64,000 nt of DNA, from contig WHVY01000003.1 of NCBI GenBank assembly GCA_022266195.1, positions 8,866,001 to 8,930,000 of the forward strand, in the 5' to 3' direction. The notes beneath the pieces were generated by a model. That model made no database searches and was not told the DNA's origin. It worked only from the letters and a program-made list of their open reading frames with translations. Made by a program: the position numbers and the translations under genes. Below are positions 50,001 to 60,000 of this stretch, one piece after another. The DNA is from Tetranychus cinnabarinus. Lineage: Eukaryota; Arthropoda; Arachnida; Trombidiformes; Tetranychidae. Position 1 is the stretch's first letter. Each line of letters starts with the position of its first letter.

Positions 50001-51656
50001 CCTGAAAACAGGCTCAGTTCTGATTGACTGTCAAAGTTTCCCAATCGTTCTCAAACAACTCAAACTCTCAAAGTGTTAAATCTGTTTCTGGTAATCTGGT
50101 TCTGATAATCACTGTGAATCTGGACGCTTCACAGTAATAAACTTTTGTTTTTGCCTTTTGTGTCTATTTAATAAGCAATGATGAAGCGTATTGTTACAAC
50201 AAAAGCATACTTTATTGCAATTGTTAAACAGTTGTAATGCTAAGGATAGAGGTAATCATCAATTTACCTAATGATGATAATATTTTAATGAGCATCAATT
50301 TGAATAATAATTAGATAGAAAAGCTGATTCTCTGCAGAATAATAAGATAAATGAAATAGAGAGAAAAAGAGGAAAAACAGTTAACAATAATCAATACAAC
50401 TAGATAAGCAAATTTACTTTAAACATCATTATACTTTTCATTTGGAATAGATGTTTTGGAGTAAATGGAAAAGTAAAAGAAGAAGAAAAAAAAATCATTT
50501 GATAGTATCGAGTTTTAACCTGCAATATTTTTAAATGTTGATATCAATCATACTCACAATGGAAATGAAAGAGAAAAAGAAACTCTTAAAAATAATTTAT
50601 CATGAAAGTAATTTAATTATCATTTCATGTATTCAATAATATCGATTAATGTAATGGAAATCATAAAGTAATCTGACAATGATGATAAATGAGTCTCGAG
50701 TAATCGGGCGAACAGTGATTTTGATGGAAAACTGTCAAACAAGGAATTTGTTTCTTTTGTTTCTTCTTTGATCACTTGATCAATTGTCCATCCATTTATT
50801 TCATTACTTACTGACATAAAATATCCAATTGATGGTCATTCCGAGGAAAGGTAAATCTTGTATCGTTGAGAACGCTCTTCATGTTTTTAGCACAATGGTC
50901 AACGCTTCTTGGACAATCGTTTGTTTTCACAGAAGCTATATAAAAGAGAGAGAGAAAGAAAAACAGTCAATAAATGACAGAATGAAATAACTCAAATGAT
51001 TCTGTTGCTTTCCATTTTCCATGAAATTTCTCAAGAGAATCACATCATCATTAAAATCATTGTTTTTTTACGGCAAAAGCAAAAATAATTACGAAAACAG
51101 TTGAACAAGAAACAATTGCACAAACAAGGCGAATCCAAAAGCTTTTCAAATGAAATATTCAACATCTTTTTTTTCACTTTGCATTATTAATCGACGAGAA
51201 AATGACTTGAATTTCACCGAATGATTTGAGGAAATATTTTCATGCAAAAGTTTAGGGAAAAAAAAGTTGAGGTAACCCATTGAGGTTAAGTGTTGGTTGA
51301 AACTAAATAACAATGATGATGCATTTCATGGCAACAGTTGGAGCAAGAGCTGAAAATGGCGACTAAATGTTGATGACTTTTGAAATTAGTCTTAAGTACA
51401 TAAAGGAGTAACAAAAACAGGGTAAATAATGAAAGCCCAAAAAATGAAACTTTGTCGATATTGGGTTTGATGGTGTTGAAGCATTATTTACGACTTTTCT
51501 TATAGCAATCTTGTAAGGTTAATTTCATTTTGATTATCAATTAAGATTAAAGGACTTACCTTTGATGAAAATATTGATCACTGAAAAGATGAATATAACA
51601 ACTACAAGAGCAAATTTTTGAACAATTGAACTTTTCACCGTAATTGATTTAACCAT
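38020..51656 (-). CDS. Secreted/membrane cysteine-rich protein of an arthropod family (DUF19-like)
   Basis: Function unknown. Five minus-strand exons, 51656–51560, 50935–50812, 45333–45197, 42680–42539 and 38575–38020, have good splice sites and phases 1, 2, 1, 2 that all agree, giving about 351 aa. Exon 1 is a signal peptide (MVKSITVKSSIVQKF, then a hydrophobic core). The ectodomain carries a regular Cys framework: NDCPRSVDHC, DILC, TITCINKFIEC, LMEKLC, HAECYHKLAPVYTKC, LILWCCNY, RKC, RYCGSDAANL, HCPK, STC. The HAEC…TKC, CC…C and CG..AA arrangement resembles a widespread arthropod secreted family I associate with DUF19-like proteins. Sequons NDT, NRT, NIT and NTT support secretion. A hydrophobic segment at about 278–300 followed by ~50 residues suggests a single-pass membrane form. 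Introns of 0.6–5.5 kb contain transposon relics. No other gene is seen on this strand with confidence. Confidence 0.75.
39547..41212 (-). other. Possible small three-exon gene nested in intron 4 of the Cys-rich gene
   Basis: On minus, 41212–41071, 39754–39667 and 39598–39547 can be joined with consistent phases (1 then 2) into a ~93-residue frame beginning MDDSFLSEKIEK and ending in a Lys/Arg-rich tail, with AATAAA at 39499–39494. There is no family resemblance. The exons are short enough to be open by chance in AT-rich DNA, so this is only a candidate. It cannot be read as alternative exons of the surrounding gene, because joining to its exon 4 (which ends in TG) would make TGA. Confidence 0.2.
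42539..45196. other. Intron 3 of the Cys-rich gene and flank
   Basis: Besides the mariner relic (separate entry), this 2.5-kb intron (42681–45196) holds short imperfect repeats of ACTGAG/AATAAGTACTGAA type around 43560–43680. No exon is evident. Confidence 0.45.
42997..43155 (+). pseudogene. Mariner-type transposase relic
   Basis: The + strand frame starting at 42997 reads HQDHAPPHIATL … WELLSRPL, a stop, then SPDISPSDN. This is the region around the second catalytic Asp of mariner transposases (family form HxDNAxPH … HPPYSPDLAPSD). The Asp of the QD pair is kept but the DN dipeptide is DH, and the Tyr of PPYSPD is replaced by a TAA stop. Upstream and downstream the frame is broken. It sits in an intron of the Cys-rich gene on the opposite strand. 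Clearly dead; recognised from family motifs only. Confidence 0.7.
48924..49080 (+). repeat. Dispersed CESPC element, copy 1
   Basis: Aligns with 53735–53880 over about 150 bases from CTTAACACCATTTT to the end of the Cys motif. The shared sequence includes GAAGCCCA…TAAATTG, TTTGGTGACA, TGTCGAG and TGTGAATCGCCATGC. The later part is translatable (KSDLVTMCRDCESPC), and in this copy the frame stays open to 49183. Confidence 0.8.
49035..49184 (+). CDS. Small Cys-rich open frame in the CESPC element, probably transposon-derived
   Basis: ATG at 49035 opens a 49-residue frame: MCRDCESPCRFEAAI, an ELGFMICKCKGRHF stretch, then FPCPQSKSY, ending at TAA. Seven cysteines arranged CxxC…C…CxC…C suggest a zinc-ribbon-like fold. 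The diverged second copy conserves SLVTxCRxCESPC at the amino-acid level. The protein family is not recognised; the N-terminal zinc ribbon of a DNA-transposon protein is one possibility. A degenerate DDE domain lies 0.5 kb downstream on the same strand, but nothing proves they belong together. Confidence 0.35.
   Translation: MCRDCESPCRFEAAISKNELGFMICKCKGRHFNFPCPQSKSYKQLNLNP
49520..49860 (+). pseudogene. IS630/Tc1-like DDE transposase relic
   Basis: An open stretch at 49634–49831 encodes the C-terminal half of a DDE_3-type catalytic domain: FAIIMDNVHCHHAPDVEKVV carries the second catalytic Asp in the DN..H context, and LPAYSSFLNPIEIMLNQLK carries the LPxYSPxLNPIE motif with the catalytic Glu. 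Just upstream the matching frame (RQLIEF) is shifted and interrupted by stops near 49640–49655. The N-terminal part with the first Asp was not found. It is a truncated, frameshifted copy in intron 2 of the Cys-rich gene, on the opposite strand. Confidence 0.75.
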
Positions 51657-53734
51657 CTTCCTATCCTTTTCAGATTTTGATTGTATTGTTGATGTTGGAG
51701 TGATGAGGCTAATGGTTGATTTGATGATTTGTGATGATTAGTTGATGATATCTTTTGTTGAATGGTAACAACTTCAAGGCTCACTGGATTACATATCTAT
51801 CCATAACTGGACTTGAACACACTGAAATTGAACACAAACACATTAACATTGGGATTAAACTCTCAATTGATTGGTAAATTTTTTTCTCGTTTTCACTAAT
51901 TTTAACAGGCAACTTTGTATCCAAAATGCATCCAAAATCCGAGAGATCCTTGTGAACAATTGTTAAACCAAGTGTTGAAGCACAATTAGATGAATTGAGA
52001 CACGATGAAATTGTATTGATTGTTGTTGGTTAAGGCTGTAAGTTGAACAGGAGAGGAAAAGAGAAGAAAATGTTTCAAATGTTGATAACATTTAACCTGT
52101 TAAACCTGTGAAACCAAATTTCGTTTCCATTACATTATCAATTTCCATTTAATCCAAACACTATTCACTGTCCTTTTTTTACCTTAACCTTGCTCTCTTC
52201 ACCTCATTCCAATCATCACCGACATCCTTTTCACAATCAAATTTATATTCATAACGATTATAACTTATGACAATATATTAAGTTAGACAATAACTAATAA
52301 TGTTAAACTTGTCCTGGGAGTGAAAATATACAAAACTCCAAACTCAGGCAAGTTAACATTATTTTATTGGATTTAAGCGCAATATTCACTTTTCCACATT
52401 CATACCTACTCCTTTACTCTCTCTCTGTGTCGTCATTTTTCATCTTCTTATCTTCCTTGCTTTTTCTTGCTTTTTCTTTCCCTTTCTTTTCTTGATGTTC
52501 TTCTTCCATTTCACCCAAACAAGGAGTCGACTCAAGACTCAGGCTTCCCAACTCATGGCTCTTTATTTTGCTTCTTGGCTCACCTTCAACATCGATATTA
52601 GTTACTGTGAGAATGAAAATCATGTAAAGCTTCAAGAAATACTGAGTCTTAAGAACGAACTGTTGGAGTTTGAACAGTGTATTTAAGATTGTTAGACATT
52701 TAATTTCAATATAAATGTATCTCATTTTACTTTGAAATTGCTTTTTAGACCATGAGAAGGGAAACTAAACTTGGACCAAGAATTATAAATACACTGATTC
52801 TTTTAGTGATAACTTTTTTACTGTTTGATGTACATGAGAAATTGAGTTGCGAATCAAGGATATGAAATAGTAGACGTTTTATTTTTTGTGGTTCCATGAC
52901 AACTACGCAACAATAGCGAAAATTGAAATTGATGATTAAACATAATGGGAAAAATTCAATTCTGTATTTATAAGTTTTGCATGAGCCAATAATATATAAT
53001 TAAATGAAATATTGATACATTATCAATCAAATTGAGTTATCTTGTGTTCATACACCAGAACTCTCGGTTTCAACTCTCAAGCCAGAACGTTATTAATTGG
53101 ACAATTCTAGCCGCGTAAAGTATAGTGTTGCTAATGCAAGTTTAAGCTCATGTAAATTAAGTTAAATTGTGAGAAGAACCATTTCATAGTCATTGATTCG
53201 TTGAAATTTTCAAAATTTTTCTTTAAAATTCACTGCGTAATTTTGTTACACAATTTCAGGCCATTCCATTAGCAGTAAGAAAGAATGTAAAAAATGATGT
53301 TGAAGCAAATTCCATGGCAAATTTTTCAAAACCTTTTTTCTTTTAGATCCCATCACTTAAAACCAAACACTAAACTTAAAAACTAGAAATCAATACTAAA
53401 ATTCAGTATTCAAACCCAGCTCTCACAAGGGAACTATTTCACTTATTATTCACCGATTTTGATGGGGTTTAGCGCAATCGTTAGGGTCAAGTTTCAATAC
53501 AAACTTACTGGTGTCAGTTTTTCTGGAGATTTTAGGGTTCAAATCCTGGTGACTTTTTAATGAATTTAATAAAAATGCACAAACTTTAACAATCTCAGGA
53601 ACCACAAAATTTCCAGAAAAAAACCTACACCAGTTCGTTTGTCTGGAAGCACTCAGTTGCTTACTCATTCATACAAACTTAGTTCGGGATGATCGCTAAC
53701 AAAATCAACTATGATACTTCAACGATAACTTAAA
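51657..53734. other. Intergenic region upstream of the Cys-rich gene
   Basis: Contains the promoter of the minus-strand Cys-rich gene at its left edge. A pyrimidine-rich block at 52410–52510 creates a Lys/Glu-rich open frame on minus (52414–52725). It follows a fair acceptor (TTCATTCTCACAG) and precedes AATAAA at 52368–52363, but no upstream exons were found. No supported gene. Confidence 0.45.
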
Positions 53735-53880
53735 CTTAACACCATTTTATTGATAATTGAATAACAAAGTAAAACCAACATGAAAATTATATTGTATTGA
53801 AGCCCATAAATTGGTGTTAAGAAAAGTTTGGTGACATGTCGAGGTTGTGAATCGCCATGCGAAGGCAAAGCTTTTATTTA
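53735..53880 (+). repeat. Dispersed CESPC element, copy 2
   Basis: Second copy of the element at 48924–49080, same strand, 4.8 kb away, with several substitutions and small indels. It lacks the ATG (ACATGT in place of ACAATGTGT) and the homology stops after the CESPC codons. It is a decayed copy. Confidence 0.8.
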
Positions 53881-56690
53881 TATTCTTTACCAGTCACAAC
53901 CCTGCAGTCAAAATAACTCACACTCTACGAGGATCCAAGACAAATGAACTCTATGAGTTTATAAAAGGTCAAACTCGCTAGTTGATTGATTATGTGTTTG
54001 TTTTATAACCATCTCAATGTATACTCTGCAATCATTTCGATTGTAGACAAAGTTTCTTTTTTTTATCAACAAAATTTACTTTTCTTCAAACAGAACTTTA
54101 CACAAAAACAGTCTTAAGATAACATGTCAGATGAAATTTGAGGATCTCCCTATCATTGCAATTCTTAATCGATTACAAGAATTGTATTTCAAATGATTGC
54201 TGAAACTTTAGCCATTGAAGGTAAAGTTAAGCGTCAATGATTAAACTGATGATGTGTTACGAAAAGTTAGTAAATGAGTTATTGCAAAAGGAATTGAATG
54301 GATCATCGTGACACCCTGAAGGCTTTTATGTAATTCTAGACACGTATTTTAATAATAAAATTTGATAAATCAAAATGCCAATAATAATGTGCACCAGCAA
54401 AATTAATGCCACAGAAATGAAAGGACAATAAACTTTTCTCTAGCAAAATGCTGTGGAATCAAAGTTATCGGAAACACAATTCCATAATCTTTACAAATGC
54501 TAATTGTCTGAATATCAATTTTAATATAAAATTAGATCAATACTTTTAATTACAAGAGAAGCAAAATTTATCGATTCATTTGTTGGAAAATAATATGAAA
54601 ATGCAAATTGTCTCTATTAATCAAGATTATCCAGAGTAATTGACTTTCATTGAATGTTCTTGAATTGATTTATAACAGAAAAGGTTATTGAAAATAAATC
54701 TCCATTCAACATTGATATACAACATAATCAAACCCAACATTGTCCTATTTCACAGGTTCAACAAAAATGAGGCATTTATCGTCATGGGATTGAACTTGAT
54801 TAATGTAATTGCCGGTTCAGCTCGTTTTCAATTGATGTATTTTTTCGGCTTTCAATTTTTTGTCTTGACAATTGAATCACCAAACTGCTGCAAGCGCCAA
54901 CCAACAAGAGTCCATCATTCAATCAATCGAATCCCCTTTTAGCTAAAGGCTTTATTTACCAGACAAATTGTGGTCGTTTGTTGAGCGATAATTTTATCCA
55001 GTAAATTAGCAATTCGGGCAACACATTGTTTTAATTTGTGTTGAACATTCAGTTGAAATGCATTGAAAATTGATAAATAAAGATTGGAGAAACGATGTGT
55101 TGTTAATAGAAGATGGCCTCAAGAGATGATCAATTTTAATGTCACATCACTTATTAATGACAAGTTCACTTGTATCATTATAAGTTTATTTCAGCCTCGA
55201 GCTGTTATCAAATGGTAAAAACGACAGTTATGCTAATAATGTACCTGTTTCTGTACAAATAATGTAAAATGGAATTGAATAAGCAAAGGGAAAAATGAAT
55301 TTGTCGAGGCAAGATAAACTGTTTTAAAGTTTAGTGTTCTTTTCATTTTTATTCAACTTATTCATGTTGAGCCATGTTGAGTTGGTAAAATATTGCTACA
55401 TAATTTAATCAATTTTAGTGGTAATTTTGAAAGTTTTCAAGGTTCATTTCATGGCATTCTCTGGATAAAGGAAAGACAAATGCTATTGAAGGAAACGTTT
55501 GTTGCCATTTCATGTTTACTTTTTGTCACACATTCAATGAATCATGAAAAACTTGGAAATCTTTTTGCAAGCAATCAATTAACATTGACCATTTCAACCA
55601 TCAAATCATTTCAAGCATTGCCCAAGAGTTTGACCAGTCATTAGCTTGGATAAATTTGAAAACATAAACTTTTCAACAAAATGAAACGTTTAAAGAATAA
55701 TGAGAAGTCAAAAAACGAATCGATGACATTAATTGACTGATGAAAATAACATTTTGTTAAAAAAAACGAAAATTTCGTCAAAACACTGTTCCATATCCAT
55801 GGAAACAGTTTCTGCGTAATTTTGATTGTCACGCTGTTGACAGGGAATTTGGAAAATTATTTTACGATCTTTTGCTCATTACTTGATAATCAGATAGACT
55901 TGTACTTGTAATCAACTCTAAGTGTATTCATTTGTTGTTTCGCCCTTTACCTTGTTTCATCCTTGCTATACACTAGATCATCATTATGATTATCACATTG
56001 GTTAAGCTTGAGTAAAATGAAAATTGAAAAAAAGTGAAATGATAAAATTGACATTTCAAGTCAATGTTCATCTAAAGTTGCTGGTTATAATGATGGTTAT
56101 CATCATCATTCATGGTTTGATAATAAGACCAACCTACACCCTAACATTACACACGTTAGACAGTCTAGATACTGACTACTAATGTTACCATCGCTTACTG
56201 AACTTTTTCAAATCATCAAATAATTCACCAACATTGACTTATTAATAGTGATGAAGAGCAACGAGTAAAAGAGTAAAAAGGTGAATTTTTCAATTCCATT
56301 TAATCAACTTGTTTAACATTTTGCTTTCCATTCCATAAATATCTGAGTATTTGCTTTGATATCCTGCAGGACCTTTTGTTTCATTCTTTTGACTCACTGA
56401 ATGAGAATCAATTTATTAAATTACTTCCTATTCATACTGACCAAAGAGTGCAATTTACATAAACGGCTATTCTGTTGCTACAATAATTGCCTGTATCAAT
56501 GATGCCACTAATATGATAATAATATAAATTATCTATTCATGAACTCAACTGCCTGCAGTTTGATTCATTTGGTTCCTTCATTCAAGAGAAAAGTTCATGT
56601 CAACTTTGCCAAAACGATAAATCTAATTGACATGTTGAAATCGAGAATGAAAATTGTGAAAAAATTTTGAAGGACAATTATAAGCACTAT
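53881..56690. other. Gene-poor AT-rich DNA
   Basis: No supported feature. Open frames at 54688–54942 and 55393–55644 are chance-length and lack domain signals or splice context. Confidence 0.5.
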
Positions 56691-57020
56691 ACAAGGCTAT
56701 TCAGCCTCATTCACTCCAGGTTTTACCCAATATCTCAAGAACCAAACATGCTAATAGCTTGCTTATCTTATACCGGGTGTTTTATTCATTGTATATTTTC
56801 TTGAAGGCCATTGTTTCAACGGTTAATATTACAGACCTCAGACTTGAACCATGAGCATTCTAAGATTGAGAAATCATAAGTTTAAACGCTCAAGGTCATT
56901 CAAGGTCACTCCGTTATTTTACCTCCAATTGACATTTGGGAGTCATCTTCTTACTTGTTAGAGGACAAAATTTTTAGATGGGTTAATGTTGATCACATGT
57001 TTATTTATTTGACCTTCAAA
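56690..57020. mobile_element. Possible decayed transposable element end
   Basis: The phrase ACCGGGTGTTTTATTC at 56776–56791 next to TATCTCAAGAACCAAAC, and the repeated CAAGGTCATTCAAGGTCA near 56890–56907, resemble sequences common at the ends of arthropod transposons. There is no coding remnant, and no second copy was found in this window. A weak call. Confidence 0.2.
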
Positions 57021-60000
57021 TGACTTGTGACTGAAAAAAACTGATTATACAAAACAAGAAAAAGAAAACTTTTAACCCAATAATACTGAATAACATGAAA
57101 CAATGAACTCTCAACTGACCAATGTGAATAAGTCCAAATGACCAAGCAATCACGATTAATGGTTTGACTCAACTTTTAAATAGTTAATATTTAATGGGAA
57201 ATCCTCAACTCGAGCCTTTTAAAGTATCAATATTGATCTTCATAGTAGGTCTCAAGCATGTTAATCGGGTTAACTTGCGTGATATTGAATGCAAAATTAA
57301 TTTAATAAAGTATTTAACTATGAAAATTAATTAGACATGCATTTCTTTTTTTTGCAAATTTTGATAAACTCAATCTAATAACGAAAGGCATGCAAGTGCA
57401 TGCATCAACTTTTCAGCAAAGATTTAATGAAAGCAAAAATGAAATATCGTTTCAAATGATTAATCAGCTTTCCATTGTCAAAGATTGATAGTTAATTACC
57501 TTTAACGTCTCCATTCAAGTCAATAAATTACATTTATCTGAAAAATCTGATTCATTCTCTCATCCGGGTCAAGCCAACACAAAACTAAATCAAAGATGGA
57601 AAAGGCAAAGAATTAAAAAAATCGTTGATAAATGGTTTACTCAATGCAATGCTAGTTTGCAGTAAAATTTGAATAAGTGAATCAGTTTATCCAAAGTCTA
57701 TTGTATTTATACACATGAACCGTTGCAAGTGATAAAAGACTAAACTGTAAATGAATACATTGAGTAAGTTGGAAGGTGAAACTAAAATTTATACAGAAAC
57801 CTTTTCTTTTCTTGAGAAAAAATTCTTTATCATTGAACTTTTTCAAGCTATTGTGCTCATTTAATTTCTTCTATTAATAGTGGAGCAAACTTAATCCAAA
57901 GTTTCCTCTTTTCTTATTTTCTTTGAAAAGAAGAGCAAAACTGGGAAATTTTTTTTTTAAAAAAACAACTTTTTATTCCTTCCATTGATGTAATTCCATG
58001 GCTATGGGCCAATGAAAGAGTTAAACTTTTGCGTCTTTTGATAAACTGCCTGTGGTTGACTGGGATGTGAAATATTTACAGAAATATGTTTCAAGGTTAT
58101 CTTTACCTTTTCTTGCTCAAAGGTAACAATTGTTCAAGTTCATTTTTATCGAAGAGCTTGCAGTCACACTGAAACTGATCCAATAGAAGCATAAACACTC
58201 TACAGAATAATGATGGCTTAAGGTGATGGGTAAACATAAATCAACTGTTGATATCAGTTTCCTTCTCAATTTTTCTTCTTCTTTTCCTCATTAACTCATG
58301 TATCATTTTCTGCTTTATCTTTCCTCTTTTTCACTCCAAGTTCACAGGGAGGGAAGGCAAGGGAAGAATGAGTAATAAAAAGATTGAAATGATTCTGAAA
58401 AGATGAAGATTGAAGTGATAAAACTAGTTTTGACCTTAAGAATGGAAATGAGGTTAAACAAATATGATAAACAGGAACAAGTTTTGATTTGCATAAACAT
58501 GATAATATGTGGGAAGAAAGGAGATTATTTCAGAAAACAGAAATGAATATAATGACATCTCCGCTAATCTGATTAATGTCAACATAAGGTATAACAGAGT
58601 GAGATAAATAATGCCTTTTCTTATAATAAATTCAATCTCGTATCATATTAACATAAGAAGTAAAGAAGCGAAAAAAAAGGCAGAAACTAGCATGGAATGG
58701 TAAAATTGGTTGGGATTGCATTGAAATTGCAGCAAATTGCAAAAGCATGTTCGACGAATAAGAATGTCGAGAAATATCAGACAACGTAACTTGTCATTTC
58801 CATATTAATTGTGCGTTTCCCTAATTCCATGTTGAACTCATTTTCGTTTTCATCTTTTCATTGAATATAGTTTTCATACTTTTCAACTGATTGTTGCAAA
58901 AAGTCGATGGGAAAAGGATCAAGACTTAGGTTGTTAGTCAATACATTATTCAAGAGTTACATCGACTTTGAAAAATTTTGTTTATTCATAACTTTACTTT
59001 AGTCTTCCTCTTGAAATGTTGAAGTGAAACATTGATGTAAAGGTTGTAACAACTCAGATTGATTCAAATTCAAACATTTGTCTGACCTTGTCTGTTTCTC
59101 GTGATTAATTTTGTCATTAATTGGATGCCCTTTTCACTGGTTACATCACCATTTTTACATCAATTTTCATTTGTCAAAAGCAGACTTTATCAACACTCGA
59201 AAACCCTTTTTCGAAGTCATTATTCTTTTGAATTGTTATTCGGTATCCTTGGTAGCACCATGTAAGAAATTATCTTGATGATGAAAAAATATACCTAATA
59301 TAATGAAACCTTATATTTTTATGACTTTTTTTGCCGGATAATCAGCAAGACTCTTCATACCATTCAAGTTACTCCCATTCATTTTATCTTAACGGAAGAA
59401 CCAGAAAAGACTTTTTTTACTCTTTTCTCGGTTCACCTTTTCCATGTTCATGGATAGACAGAAGGAACACACACTGAGTAAAGCATATCACATCATGCAA
59501 GGTAATCAACTCCACCCATAAATATCTAATCAACTAATTGTTAATTTATTGATGGTAAGCTTATAAACGCTCCAGGATATTATTAGGAGGATTCATCAAC
59601 CCTACGTTGCTAATCTTGAAAAAATCACAAATATTCGACTCTTGTCCTTAGGCTTGACTAAGGCGAAAAAGTGACTTAAAGCCAAACAAGGAGTAGGGTT
59701 GACTCTGACCCTCACTGGACAAAAATTTTGGTTCAATGCTTCATGTGTTTCTCTTTCTCTTTTTAAACACTTAATTTTTGAATGTTACATGATAATTTGG
59801 GTTGATGATGAATTGTCTACTTTTCTGATGATTCAACAGAAAATACAATTACTCAATTCAACTTATGCGTCCATTGGTTTCGTGTGCTTATCTTTATTGT
59901 GTTTATTATACAGAACAAGATAGTTTTGGATAAATCTCAATACATCCGATTTAGAAGTTTGCATTTTCCTTGGTTTCTATTTTTTATGGTTATTACAATC

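Larger units (their letters stand above)
45334..50811. other. Intron 2 of the Cys-rich gene
   Basis: A 5.5-kb intron (minus) carrying the first copy of the CESPC repeat and the IS630/Tc1-like relic in its upstream part. The remaining 45.4–48.9 kb is AT-rich with scattered chance open frames (for example 46528–46731 and 47077–47322) lacking any domain signal. Confidence 0.5.

Noticed and set aside
52414..52725. Minus frame with Lys/Glu-rich tail, fair acceptor and downstream AATAAA, possibly a terminal exon
   Set aside because: The composition comes from a CT-rich tract and I could not find any upstream exon with matching phase.
53526..53550. GGTTCAAATCC, matching a tRNA B box
   Set aside because: The T-stem does not pair properly and no A box or acceptor stem can be folded around it.
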